DNA of 64,000 nt from Akkermansiaceae bacterium UBA3385. GTDB lineage: Bacteria > Verrucomicrobiota > Verrucomicrobiia > Verrucomicrobiales > Akkermansiaceae. Location: NCBI GenBank assembly GCA_002358905.1, contig DEPT01000047.1, forward strand, positions 10,340 to 74,339. Direction: 5' to 3'. Below the pieces are notes generated by a model. The model had not been told where the DNA came from. It ran no database searches and saw only the letters and a program-made list of their open reading frames with translations. Below are positions 50,635-59,472 of the stretch, one piece after another. Both the position numbers and the translations under genes were made by a program. The number at the start of each line of letters is the position of its first letter. The first letter of the stretch is position 1.

Positions 50635-53600
50635 ATGGCGGAACTGGATATACAGGCACAACTGGCAGAAGCAAAGAAGCGCAAATGGGATGACCGCACT
50701 CTGGCACAAAGAGCGGCAGACATGGCGCAGGAATTGCTCCTTGCCTCACTGAAAGCCATCCGTTCGGACGAGCGAACCCTGATATCCGCCCTTTCCCGAC
50801 TGGCGGCCGACAAGAAAAACCTGCAATTTGTGCAGGAACTCTGCGGCAGTGTGTTCCATGTAACGGATCCCCACGAGCAGTCTGAGAATCTGCGCCGGAT
50901 TCTGGCAACCCATGGCGGTGTACCTGCCATTTTCAGCACCGTTGGCAAGCTGCGTTTCAAGGCCGCTGCCATGGCATCCCGCAGCATGCAGGGAGCAGCC
51001 ATTGCTGAGGTTCAACGAATTTTCCGCTCCACCTTTGGTGAATTGACCCTGCCGACCCTGGCAGACAAGGTGGCCAAGCGCGTTAAGGAAGTTGCCAAGG
51101 ATGGGCTCACGCTGGCACTCAACCCTCTCGTTCCCCAGGTTTTCGGCCAGAAGAGCGCAGAAAAATATTTCAAGCATCTGGAGGCTATCCTGACCAAACA
51201 GGACGGCGTAGGCATTGTCGTGCAGCCGTGGCGTCTCTGCCCCGGACTCAATCCGTATTCTCCCGAAGCCGGAGCCAAAGCGCTGGCAGACAAGCTGCGA
51301 CCGCTGCTCAAGCTTTCCATTCAAGGCGGCAAAGTGCGCCCTGTGCTGGTGGAAAGCGGCCTGTCGCCGACCATGAACATTGTGGCCGAGGCTTTTCGTC
51401 TGGCCATGGCAGGTTCCGCCCTTCACAAGGCAGAGGCCGCGCTCGAAATTCCGGCCTACCTGAAAGGAAGCCCCGCCCTGTTGCGCGAAATGACGGAATG
51501 GGCAACAGCCCGCGCGGCCAAGGGGGCAGCCCCCCTCAAAATTCTTCTTGTCAAAGGCAGCCACCTGAACGAAGAACAGGAAAACACATTCAATTACGGT
51601 ACAGCCAACGAAATCTGCCGCAACAAGGGTGAGACAGAAGCCCGCTTCAAGCAGCTAATCTCCACAGCCATGGCAACCAAGGAAAAGGTTCTCACCCCCG
51701 TGATTGGCACGCACAACCTTTTCGATATCGCCTACGGACTGCTCAGCTGGGGACGCTCCGGCCGGGAGGGCACCCCTCACTTCTGCTTTATTTCCGGTCT
51801 GGCAAACCATATTGGCCGTGTCCTCACAAGAAGCGGCGCCCATGTAGTACTTTCCACTGGCGTGACTTCCGAAAGCGGAGAAGCCGGATTCGAAAGCTAC
51901 CTGCTGAATCTGGTGGACGAACTGGGCCGCCCTGAAGGCATACTGGCAGCAGGCGGAGAACTGGAACCCAACTCCATGGGCTGGGGGCGCATGCGCCAGC
52001 AGTTCCTTGCAGCCCTGAGCGGCCGCGAAGAACAACCGCGCGAAGTCCCCGGGGCAGATGGCTCCTATACCTTCACCCGCATGAGCAGCATCACAGACCG
52101 AAGCCGCATGGACACCTTGCACCGCGCTGCGGCGGAAGAAGCGGAGCGCCCGCAACCCCAGATTCCTCTCATTATCAACGGGACCGAAACAGAATCCCCG
52201 CTGCTGTGCATCAGTCGGTCCCTCACGGCACCCGGCATGGAGGATTACCGTTTCTACTCAGCCGATTTCAACCTGGTGAACACCGTACTGGACACTGCCG
52301 CCGCAGAGGCAGTCCAGCTTCCCCCCACCCAGGAAGAATGCCGTGTACACCTGCTGCAGACCGCCCGACTGCTGGAAAAACGCAGCACTGAATTTATTGC
52401 GCTCCTGGTCCGGGATGCCGGTTTCACTGTTGAAGAAGCAGACAAGGAAGTGACCAACGCCATTGATTCCTGCCGATTCTACGAAAAAAGCGCGGCACAG
52501 GATGGCCTCATGGATGGCACCCAGCCGTACCCGCTGGGCGTAGTCACAGTGGCCCCGGGCCGGGTACACCCCCTGGAGGAAGCCGTAGCAGGCATTGCAG
52601 CAGCATGGGTCACGGGCAACACCATCATCTACAAACCCTCAGCCCACACCGTTCTGCTGGCATCCAGACTCACAGCCTTGCTGAATGAAGCAGGACTTAC
52701 TACACCGCGTCTGCAGATGATTCCCTGCCTGGATAACCAGATTGCCCGCAAGTTGCTCACCAGCGACCGCGTGAACGGACTCATCTATCACGGCAGCATC
52801 AAGCATACCAATGAAATGGTAGCAGCAGCAGAAGGCCGCCCCGTTCTGGGTGGCACCAGTGGCAGCAGTAGTATCTACATTTCTTCCCAAGGTGATTGGG
52901 CCGCCGCCATCCGCGACATCTGCACCACCTTGTTCAGCCGGGCAGGACAGGATCCCGCTTCCCCTCATCTGCTCTATGTACACGCAGAGGTATACGACAA
53001 CCAGCACTTCATGAATGCCCTGCGTGATGCTGTTTCCAGCATCACAGCTCAACCCGGCTGGATGGAAGGCGGCAGCATCGGCCCGCTGGCGCGCCCCCTG
53101 AACGCCGACCAGCAATTCACACTTTCTCAACTTCAGAAAAACGAAGCATGGCTGGTTGCCCCTGCAACGTCCGAAATCGGTTCCCTTATCTGGACACCCG
53201 GCGTGCGTCTCGGGGTTCAGCCGAATGGAGCCTTTGCCCAGGCCGTCCACAATGTCCCCGTACTGGGCATCATCCGGGTTGAAAGCACAGAAGAAGCCGG
53301 GCGGCTCCAGCGCAAGCAGACCCAGGAACGCGCAGCCGGTATCTATTCCCGTGATTCCCAGGAAATTGAACTGTGGAGCCGATTGACAGCAGCAAGTCTC
53401 GTTTCTATTAACTGCTGTCCCCTGCACCGCCCCGGCATACTGCCGAAACCCGGTTGGCAAAATGCCACCCCCATGAGCGGCGGCAACAACTTCATCACGG
53501 CCTTGAGCCAGTGGCAGGAAACCGCACGTCCCCAGCATCGCGCCTCACAACGCAACATTGCCTTTACCCCGTGGGATTCACTCTCACCCAAACCCGGTCC

Positions 53601-54093
53601 GGACGACACCACCCGACTTTCTTCGGCCGCAGACTCCATCGGCTATTGGTGGGAGAAGATGTTCGGCATCACCACCGTGCTGAATGAAAGCCCGGCGCAG
53701 GTTACCACGGTAAGCTACCGCCCGCTGCCGCTCTGCATCCGAGCCGAAAAAGCCACCAGCGATATTGACCTGTCCATAGCGCTCATGGCAGCCCTTAAAG
53801 CCGGTTGCGATATTCAGCTGAGCACAGCCAGCATGCGTGCATGGATGCCCCGTGCACTGGAACCGCTCGGTGTCATCATCTCCGTTGAAAGCAGAGACGA
53901 ATACGAGGGCCGATTCTCCTCACTGGCAACCACCGGCGTACTGGTGCGCGATACTGCGGCCACCATCAGCACCATGCAGCGCGCTGCCCGCTGCCGACTG
54001 GCAATATGCGCAGAACCGGTGCTGGCCAACGGACGACTGGAACTGACCCGTTGCCTGCGCGAAGTGGTCACCACCAAGCGACTCCATTCCTGA
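50635..54093 (+). CDS. PutA-like protein (PRODH + P5C dehydrogenase fold) with missing catalytic residues
   Basis: 1152 residues from the ATG at 50635. Residues about 50 to 440 follow the proline dehydrogenase part of bifunctional PutA (FVQELCGSVFHVTDPHEQSENLRRIL, the CPGLNPYSPEAG block, ILLVKGSHLNEEQ, VIGTHNLFDIA). Residues about 530 to 970 follow the aldehyde dehydrogenase part. But the key residues look lost: the Asn of the usual SPWNFPL is APGRVHPL; the general-base Glu of ELGG is VLGG; the nucleophilic Cys of AGQxCSA is AGQDPAS; and the paired Arg binding proline are not seen at the FESYLLNLVDE helix. Reading frame is intact, so selection for a non-enzymatic role, or very divergent chemistry, is likely. 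The C-terminal 150 residues are an extra alpha/beta domain. Confidence 0.8.
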   Translation: MAELDIQAQLAEAKKRKWDDRTLAQRAADMAQELLLASLKAIRSDERTLISALSRLAADKKNLQFVQELCGSVFHVTDPHEQSENLRRILATHGGVPAIFSTVGKLRFKAAAMASRSMQGAAIAEVQRIFRSTFGELTLPTLADKVAKRVKEVAKDGLTLALNPLVPQVFGQKSAEKYFKHLEAILTKQDGVGIVVQPWRLCPGLNPYSPEAGAKALADKLRPLLKLSIQGGKVRPVLVESGLSPTMNIVAEAFRLAMAGSALHKAEAALEIPAYLKGSPALLREMTEWATARAAKGAAPLKILLVKGSHLNEEQENTFNYGTANEICRNKGETEARFKQLISTAMATKEKVLTPVIGTHNLFDIAYGLLSWGRSGREGTPHFCFISGLANHIGRVLTRSGAHVVLSTGVTSESGEAGFESYLLNLVDELGRPEGILAAGGELEPNSMGWGRMRQQFLAALSGREEQPREVPGADGSYTFTRMSSITDRSRMDTLHRAAAEEAERPQPQIPLIINGTETESPLLCISRSLTAPGMEDYRFYSADFNLVNTVLDTAAAEAVQLPPTQEECRVHLLQTARLLEKRSTEFIALLVRDAGFTVEEADKEVTNAIDSCRFYEKSAAQDGLMDGTQPYPLGVVTVAPGRVHPLEEAVAGIAAAWVTGNTIIYKPSAHTVLLASRLTALLNEAGLTTPRLQMIPCLDNQIARKLLTSDRVNGLIYHGSIKHTNEMVAAAEGRPVLGGTSGSSSIYISSQGDWAAAIRDICTTLFSRAGQDPASPHLLYVHAEVYDNQHFMNALRDAVSSITAQPGWMEGGSIGPLARPLNADQQFTLSQLQKNEAWLVAPATSEIGSLIWTPGVRLGVQPNGAFAQAVHNVPVLGIIRVESTEEAGRLQRKQTQERAAGIYSRDSQEIELWSRLTAASLVSINCCPLHRPGILPKPGWQNATPMSGGNNFITALSQWQETARPQHRASQRNIAFTPWDSLSPKPGPDDTTRLSSAADSIGYWWEKMFGITTVLNESPAQVTTVSYRPLPLCIRAEKATSDIDLSIALMAALKAGCDIQLSTASMRAWMPRALEPLGVIISVESRDEYEGRFSSLATTGVLVRDTAATISTMQRAARCRLAICAEPVLANGRLELTRCLREVVTTKRLHS

Positions 54094-54101
54094 TGTAAGG
54101 C

Positions 54102-55166
54102 ATGCTGTACCCCGCCATCAGCGTAGATGGCTGCACCATCACCCCTTCCTCCCTGGCAGACTGGAGCCAGGGAAAAGTGAGCATATATGCCGAACTGGCG
54201 GATTTTCTGACCGAGTGGTGGGCACCTTCGCCCACCATGGAACTCCACACCAGTGGTTCCACCGGAGCTCCGAAAGTCATGCAGGCCACCAAGACCGCCA
54301 TGGCAGCCAGTGCTGCCGCTACATGCCGTTTCTTTAACCTGCAACCAGGAAATTCCGCCCTGCTCTGCCTGCCACTACGCTACATTGCCGGCAAGATGAT
54401 GGTGGTGCGAGCCCTGGCTGGCGGGTTAAAGCTCATTACAGCCCCACCAGGTTCCGTCCCACTGGCATCCCTGCAGGAACAGGTCGATTTCGCGCCATTG
54501 GTCCCCATGCAGGTTCACCATACCCTGGCGCTGTCGGATGGCGCAGAACAGCTCAGCAAGGTACGCACCATCCTTCTGGGTGGCGGTTTCATTGATTCCA
54601 CCCTTGAAGCGCAGCTGCAGGAGCTACCCACACATTTCTTTGCCTCCTACGGCATGACTGAAACCTTGTCACACATTGCCTTGCGGCAGCTTAACGGCTC
54701 CCGGAAAAGCCAGTTCTACACCCCACTCCCGGACGTGAGTATCGAGCTTACTCCAAGCGGCACACTCCAAATCAGCGCCCCGTATCTGGGCATTGAACAC
54801 CTCAGCACAAACGATTTGGCTGAAATCATGGCAGATGGCACGTTCCGGATTACAGGCAGAGTAGATGCCGTCATCAACTCCGGAGGCATTAAAATCCAAG
54901 CCGAACAGCTAGAACAGGAATTGACCAGCCACACGGGACTCCAGGTTCTGGCTCTTCCCCTGTCTCACCCGACTCTGGGTCAATGCGTCGCCCTGCTCTG
55001 GGAAGGCGAGGCAGATGCCGAAGCCAGACTGCGCAAGGCCTGCAACAGCCTGCCGCGCTACCACCGTCCGCACGTCATGCATCGCACATGCATTCCCCGC
55101 ACCGCCAGCGGAAAACCAGCACGAGCCGAAGCGCTTAAACTACTGACCCAACTCACCAAACCATGA
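54102..55166 (+). CDS. menE: AMP-forming ligase, MenE-like (o-succinylbenzoate-CoA ligase)
   Basis: 354 residues, the short form of the adenylating family. P-loop ELHTSGSTGAPKVMQ, LCLPLRYIAGKMMVVRAL, A5-type SYGMTETLSHIALR, TGRVDAVINSGGIKIQAEQLE and the C-terminal Lys at TASGKPARAEALK. The compact size and HTSGSTGxPK/RYIAGKMM blocks fit MenE, which activates o-succinylbenzoate in menaquinone synthesis. No other men genes are in the window. It starts 8 nt after the PutA-like gene and its stop overlaps the next start. Confidence 0.85.
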   Translation: MLYPAISVDGCTITPSSLADWSQGKVSIYAELADFLTEWWAPSPTMELHTSGSTGAPKVMQATKTAMAASAAATCRFFNLQPGNSALLCLPLRYIAGKMMVVRALAGGLKLITAPPGSVPLASLQEQVDFAPLVPMQVHHTLALSDGAEQLSKVRTILLGGGFIDSTLEAQLQELPTHFFASYGMTETLSHIALRQLNGSRKSQFYTPLPDVSIELTPSGTLQISAPYLGIEHLSTNDLAEIMADGTFRITGRVDAVINSGGIKIQAEQLEQELTSHTGLQVLALPLSHPTLGQCVALLWEGEADAEARLRKACNSLPRYHRPHVMHRTCIPRTASGKPARAEALKLLTQLTKP

Positions 55167-55861
55167 ATACAGAAGAAAAGGTATACGAAAATCCACCTCA
55201 TTCAGCCCTGGCACACCTGGGTTGCGCCGCACTGGTGCTCCTTCTTGGCCTCAGCAGTTCACTGGGCTTGATTTCCGAAAACTTCCATTTCTGGATGATG
55301 GCCCATCCTTATACCATGCCGCTGGGGTGCCTTGTTTCCCTGGTTGCAGCCTACCTGCTGGAATACAGCATCCGTACAGAAACCATGCTTATCCTGCTGG
55401 TCTGCAGTGCCATCTTCGGAGGATTATCCTTGTGCAGCTTGAATTTCGAGGCGGAACATACGCTGCACTGGATACTGATATCCGGCTTGCTGGGCTACTT
55501 CATCACAGCAGCCATCACCCTGCAACTGCAAAAGGAAGCACTGTATCGCTGGCAACTCTGCAGCATCTTCATAGCCGGAGCCGCTCTGATGCCAATACTG
55601 GCCGGGCTCCTGCTGGGGGAAAGCTTCCCGACCATTTTCATGGGAATCAACTTAGGGCTTCTCACAGCTGCTTACGAACTCTATATTTTCTTCGGGAAGA
55701 GTTATTACGAAATCACCTCCGAATCACGCATGCGCAGCACAGCCATTGCCATGGTCATGCTCACCACTGTACCAGTCTGCAAATCCATCTGGTACTCGTT
55801 TTACTACGGCAGAGGCCTGTTCTCTACCCTGTTCCGCTTTTTCATGCGGTGGTGGTGGTAA
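55163..55861 (+). CDS. Seven-helix membrane protein (Bax inhibitor-1/YbhL-like)
   Basis: 232 residues with about seven membrane helices (LGCAALVLLLGLSSSLGLI, TMPLGCLVSLVAAYLLEYS, AIFGGLSLCSLNF, HWILISGLLGYFITAA, and others). General shape, size and the NLGLLTAAYELYIFF helix near the end resemble the Bax inhibitor-1-like (YbhL/UPF0005) family, but signatures are weak. Overlaps menE by ATGA, so it is cotranslated with it. Confidence 0.6.
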   Translation: MNTEEKVYENPPHSALAHLGCAALVLLLGLSSSLGLISENFHFWMMAHPYTMPLGCLVSLVAAYLLEYSIRTETMLILLVCSAIFGGLSLCSLNFEAEHTLHWILISGLLGYFITAAITLQLQKEALYRWQLCSIFIAGAALMPILAGLLLGESFPTIFMGINLGLLTAAYELYIFFGKSYYEITSESRMRSTAIAMVMLTTVPVCKSIWYSFYYGRGLFSTLFRFFMRWWW

Positions 55862-55867
55862 TGAGGC

Positions 55868-57079
55868 TTACTGCGCCGCTCCCCCATTGCCACCCTTGAT
55901 AGAACGCCCCAGACCAGGCTTTTTCCGGCGGCGGAAAAGACGGGACAACAACCCTTTCTTGCGCTTCTTCTCTACTGGTCCCATGGCCAGCTTCTCGCGC
56001 AGCACGCCCACCCATTCAGGCATCGGGTTCAAAGGATTCTGCTCAATATATTGCATAATAAGAGTAAGCTCCTTATACTCTACCGGCGTAATTTCAATAT
56101 TCAGCAATTCCTCAATACTGAGTTCCGGCATGCACGGCAGTTTCTCACACCCGACGGCCAGGAAATTGAGACGGGTACGCTTACACTTATTGCAGCGGCC
56201 GCAATTCTTTGATAAATCTTCACCCTGCCAGCACACTCTGAGTTTTTCCAGAGCCTTAGGCCATTTCTGCAACAGCACAGCCTTTTCTGTGCGGGTATAT
56301 TCCGCGCCATCGGTCACGATTTCACATGCTCGAGATGACAGGAAATGGTTGGTAACCGGATTATTACCATGAGGATAACGGAAATAGTTATAATGACCGT
56401 CATTCCCCAGCATCAGGTAACCGTATTCCTTTCCGAAAATACGCATACTGGCCACCAGCATACTGAAGTATGCCATGCCGTAATTGCAATGCATATCTCG
56501 GAAATTGGTCTCTACTGTGAACAGATGTGGTAATCCCAAATCCGCCACCATTTCGCGTGATGCCGCAACGGCGGCATGCCATTCATCCACATAGTCCTTA
56601 CGAATATCAGCACCATGAATCATGAGACATGCCTGCAGGGGGAGGCTCTGCGGACCAGCAAGAGATTTCGCATGACGATAAGCCGTGAAACAGGCATCCA
56701 TTCCACCGCTGAAACACGACAAGGCACGCTGCGCCTGAGGTGCGTCTGAGTCATCCACCAGCTCATCCGCCGTCAGCACCACATCGGAATACTCTTCAGG
56801 CCAGGAACAGCTCCAGGCTTTCACATAATTATCAATCCCTCGTCTCAGAGATTGAGACAAACTGCTCTTCACATGAAACTCACCGCCTATCTCCATCATC
56901 TTATGCAGGAAGAGAATAGCCCATACATCCCCGGTATGTACTAATTGCTCTGCAGAAAGGCCATCGGCATCCACAATCAGATACTGATTGATACGATGCA
57001 GACCATACGCAAGCGTTGCTGACAGGCGGAAACGCCCATCAGGCTGAGTTTCGATCGGGTGTAAAGTGAGAGTATTCAT
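55868..57079 (-). CDS. PP-loop-type ATP pyrophosphatase-like protein with Cys4 motif
   Basis: 403 residues. SCFSGGMDACFTAYRHAK is a PP-loop-like sequence (usual form SGGxDS; here Ala replaces the Ser), followed by MIHGADIR and the block YGLMLGNDGHYN-type strand. Near residue 315, CGRCNKCKRTRLNF is a Cys-rich zinc-binding-like motif as in QueC/TtuA relatives. The C-terminus has a basic Lys/Arg-rich tail (EKKRKKGLLSRLFRRRKK). The superfamily activates a substrate with ATP for nitrogen or sulfur transfer. Substrate not inferable; a glycopeptide- or tRNA-type substrate is equally open. Confidence 0.65.
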   Translation of the reverse strand: MNTLTLHPIETQPDGRFRLSATLAYGLHRINQYLIVDADGLSAEQLVHTGDVWAILFLHKMMEIGGEFHVKSSLSQSLRRGIDNYVKAWSCSWPEEYSDVVLTADELVDDSDAPQAQRALSCFSGGMDACFTAYRHAKSLAGPQSLPLQACLMIHGADIRKDYVDEWHAAVAASREMVADLGLPHLFTVETNFRDMHCNYGMAYFSMLVASMRIFGKEYGYLMLGNDGHYNYFRYPHGNNPVTNHFLSSRACEIVTDGAEYTRTEKAVLLQKWPKALEKLRVCWQGEDLSKNCGRCNKCKRTRLNFLAVGCEKLPCMPELSIEELLNIEITPVEYKELTLIMQYIEQNPLNPMPEWVGVLREKLAMGPVEKKRKKGLLSRLFRRRKKPGLGRSIKGGNGGAAQ

Positions 57080-57172
57080 AAAAACACTGCGGTGATTAAC
57101 AGCTTCAGTCTACAACAAATCACCTATCTTGGCAATTTTAATTTACTTTCGCCCTGCAAAATCACACAAAAG

Positions 57173-57214
57173 CAGAACGGCCCCGGGGCTATAAAAGCAC
57201 CGGGGCACGTTCTG
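57173..57214 (-). terminator. Terminator of rpsP
   Basis: Long imperfect stem CAGAACG..CCCCGG / CCGGGGC.CGTTCTG; on the minus strand the tail is CTTTTGT, a short U run. Confidence 0.6.
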
Positions 57215-57245
57215 AAACAACCTGAGAAAGGTTTCTGGGAAAGGC

Positions 57246-57491
57246 TTAGGCCTGAGCGGCGCGAACCTTCTTGATGATGGAAGCCACAGTCTCAGAAGGC
57301 TGGGCGCCATTGGCGATCCACTTGTCCACGCTCTCAAGGTTCAGCGTGTAGTTCTCGCCCTCAGCCATGGGGTTGTAAGTACCCACCTGCTCGATGAAAT
57401 CACCATCGCGGCGAGCGCGGCTGTCAACGACAACGATCTTGTAGAAAGGACGGTCCTTGGACCCCTGACGGTTAAGACGGATTGCTACCAT
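57246..57491 (-). CDS. rpsP: 30S ribosomal protein S16
   Basis: 81 residues from the ATG at 57491 (longer in-frame starts are not needed). VAIRLNRQGSKDRPFYKIVVVDSRARRDG and IEQVGTYNPMAEGE are the S16 core. It is not next to rimM/trmD/rplS here, which in many bacteria follow rpsP. Confidence 0.97.
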   Translation of the reverse strand: MVAIRLNRQGSKDRPFYKIVVVDSRARRDGDFIEQVGTYNPMAEGENYTLNLESVDKWIANGAQPSETVASIIKKVRAAQA

Positions 57492-57656
57492 ATCTAAAAA
57501 AGTGTATATTTTCGGTTGTTTCTCGCCCGCGTGGTGCCGTGATACAAAGCACACTGACCGCATGGCGGTGCGGAAATGTACCACAGGCCAGCCAGCGTGT
57601 CAAGCACAAAGGCAGATTTTTCCACACAAAAGTTCAGATACAGGCAGAAAGCAAGC

Positions 57657-57684
57657 TTTACTCAGACACGTGAAGTGTTAAAAT
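57657..57684 (+). promoter_or_regulatory. Promoter of the 57692 lipoprotein gene, leaderless
   Basis: TTTACT (57657-57662), 16-bp spacer, TAAAAT (57679-57684); ATG at 57692 is 7 nt after the -10 box. Confidence 0.5.
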
Positions 57685-57691
57685 AGCAGTC

Positions 57692-58495
57692 ATGAGACCT
57701 CTTCTGCCGCTTTTCCCCGCACTTCTGCTGACTTCCTGCTTCGGTTTAGGGACTCAGAAAATGCAGCAATACATGCACAACCAGCAGCACCACAGCATGC
57801 AAAGCCAGGTCAACACCCGGGAACTGGGGCGGCGCATCTGGCAGAACGAATGCGCCGGCAGTGTGCAGGGGCTTGTTTCCTGGAATGCAGGGGAGGCCTT
57901 CCCCTCCCTGGGCATCGGGCATTTCATCTGGTATCCCGCCGGGGTTCAGGAAGCATTTGATGAAAGCTTTCCCACTTTTGTGCGCTATGCCCGTGCCAAG
58001 GGTATCCGGGTTCCTGCCTATTTCGATGGCCCCGCCCCGTGGGCTGACAAGCAGGAATTCCTGGCGGACCGCAGCGGCAGGGCCGATGCCATGCGCCGCT
58101 GGCTGGCAGCAAACGTGGAGCTTCAGACGCAATTCATCATGTTGCGCTCACGCATAGCCTTGCGCCGCATGATGCAGCAGAGCCGCCAGCCGCAGGCTAT
58201 TCAGCGTCGCTACGCCGCCCTGGCCTGCACCACCCAGGGCATGTACTGCCTGGTAGATTATGTGAACTTCAAGGGAGAGGGCATCAAACCCACCGAGCGC
58301 TACAACGGCCATGGCTGGGGTCTTCTGCAGGTATTAGAAGAAATGAAAGGCTACCCCATCGGCACCGATGCCACGGCTGAATTCTCTCGCGCCGCATCAG
58401 CCGTACTGACCCGCCGCGTGCAGAACTCACCCGCCGCCCGTGGCGAACAACGCTGGCTTGCAGGGTGGCTCAACCGCTGCAAGACCTACAAATAA
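57692..58495 (+). CDS. Conserved lipoprotein with WNxGE/SLGIGHFIWYP motif, unknown function
   Basis: 267 residues. Signal with lipobox LLTSC (Cys 16). The mature part contains IWQNECAGSVQGLVSWNAGE, SLGIGHFIWYPAG and FDESFPTF, then PAPWADKQEFL. These blocks look like a family of secreted proteins in Gram-negative bacteria; the Glu residues near NEC and NAGE and the GIGHF turn recall lysozyme-like folds, so a peptidoglycan-related role is possible. That is inference from pattern only. Confidence 0.68.
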   Translation: MRPLLPLFPALLLTSCFGLGTQKMQQYMHNQQHHSMQSQVNTRELGRRIWQNECAGSVQGLVSWNAGEAFPSLGIGHFIWYPAGVQEAFDESFPTFVRYARAKGIRVPAYFDGPAPWADKQEFLADRSGRADAMRRWLAANVELQTQFIMLRSRIALRRMMQQSRQPQAIQRRYAALACTTQGMYCLVDYVNFKGEGIKPTERYNGHGWGLLQVLEEMKGYPIGTDATAEFSRAASAVLTRRVQNSPAARGEQRWLAGWLNRCKTYK

Positions 58496-58508
58496 AACAA
58501 CCAGCGCA

Positions 58509-58688
58509 TCATTTACGGACACTGAGCCAATTCGCCAGTGCCACCACAAAAAGAAGAGCGCAAATACCGGTATAAAGCACCCGCTCTGCGAGCTGTTTAT
58601 CCTGCGAAGCCAGGTACAAGTATGTGCCACCCAGGGCAGCAAAACCGATAAGGAGAATGATAATGCTGATTTTGTTAGCCTGCCACAT
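58509..58688 (-). CDS. Small two-helix membrane protein
   Basis: 59 residues from the ATG at 58688. Two hydrophobic segments (ISIIILLIGFAALGGTYLYLA and RVLYTGICALLFVVALANWLSV) around a short charged loop. Unknown function. Convergent with the lipoprotein gene, downstream of rubrerythrin on the same strand. Confidence 0.55.
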   Translation of the reverse strand: MWQANKISIIILLIGFAALGGTYLYLASQDKQLAERVLYTGICALLFVVALANWLSVRK

Positions 58689-58706
58689 GAAGTAAAAACA
58701 CAATTC

Positions 58707-58736
58707 ACCCGCCGGAGGCGGACCTGCCGGCGGGTG
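58707..58736 (-). terminator. Hairpin after the rubrerythrin gene
   Basis: Stem CACCCGCCGG/CCGGCGGGTG with an 11-nt loop; downstream on the minus strand is AATTGTGTTTTTAC. U run delayed, so efficiency uncertain. Confidence 0.5.
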
Positions 58737-58749
58737 TGAGTTGAATTCT

Positions 58750-59289
58750 TTAGTAGTTTACAGCCTCAATGCGGAAATAGGCCTGAGGATGGTCGCACAC
58801 AGGGCAGATAGCCGGAGCCTTCTTGCCAATCTGAATGTGGCCGCAGTTACCGCACTGCCAGATGACATCGCCATCGCGGGAGAACACGATACCTTCCTCG
58901 ATATTAGCCAGCAGCTTACGATAGCGCTCCTCGTGATGTTTTTCCACAGCAGCCACACCATCAAACAGAACAGCCAGCTCCTCGAAACCTTCTTCGCGGG
59001 CTTCCTTGGCAAAGGTGTAGTACATGTCGGTCCACTCGTAGTTCTCACCCTCTGCTGCATCCTTCAGATTCTGCATCGTGGAGGGAATACCGCCATCATG
59101 CAGAGCCTTGAACCAAAGCTTGGCGTGTTCCTTCTCATTGCGAGCAGTTTCCTCAAAGAGCTCAGAAATCTGAACATAGCCATCCTTCTTGGCCTTAGAG
59201 GCATAGTACTGGTACTTGGTATAGGCCTGAGCCTCGCCAGCAAAGGCGATAGCCAGGTTCTTGGCGGTCTTGGTTCCTTCCAGATTCAT
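58750..59289 (-). CDS. Rubrerythrin
   Basis: 179 residues. N-terminal ferritin-like di-iron domain (FAGEAQAYTKYQYYASKAKK, EETARNEKEHAKLWF, and the second Glu/His pair VAAVEKHHEERY), then a rubredoxin domain with CGNCG and CPVCDHP. It reduces hydrogen peroxide using NADH-linked donors in anaerobes and microaerophiles. A perfect 8-bp inverted repeat lies at 59317-59335 in its upstream region, between a possible promoter (minus TTTACC-17-TAGTGT) and the start. Confidence 0.96.
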   Translation of the reverse strand: MNLEGTKTAKNLAIAFAGEAQAYTKYQYYASKAKKDGYVQISELFEETARNEKEHAKLWFKALHDGGIPSTMQNLKDAAEGENYEWTDMYYTFAKEAREEGFEELAVLFDGVAAVEKHHEERYRKLLANIEEGIVFSRDGDVIWQCGNCGHIQIGKKAPAICPVCDHPQAYFRIEAVNY

Positions 59290-59316
59290 GATTGTGTTTT
59301 CGTGTTAAGTTAGGCG

Positions 59317-59335
59317 CATTCCCGTCCCGGGAATG
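59317..59335 (-). promoter_or_regulatory. Palindrome upstream of rubrerythrin, candidate operator
   Basis: CATTCCCG-TCC-CGGGAATG, 8-bp perfect arms with a 3-bp spacer, 28 nt before the ATG. It could be a repressor site or a leader hairpin. Confidence 0.5.
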
Positions 59336-59434
59336 TCATACCTGCACACTAGCATATCTCAGGCCTCAGGTAAACACAAATTTACGTTCAATGACACAAC
59401 AAACGCGTACGCGTGCGCACGTCATGAAAAAAGC

Positions 59435-59463
59435 TTGCTTTTCACACGGGTCTCTGATACGGT
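59435..59463 (+). promoter_or_regulatory. Promoter of the LysM-LysM-LDT operon, leaderless
   Basis: TTGCTT (59435-59440), 17-bp spacer, TACGGT (59458-59463). The ATG at 59473, not the one directly after the -10 box (59464), fits the transcription start. Confidence 0.5.
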
Positions 59464-59472
59464 ATGTCGCGT

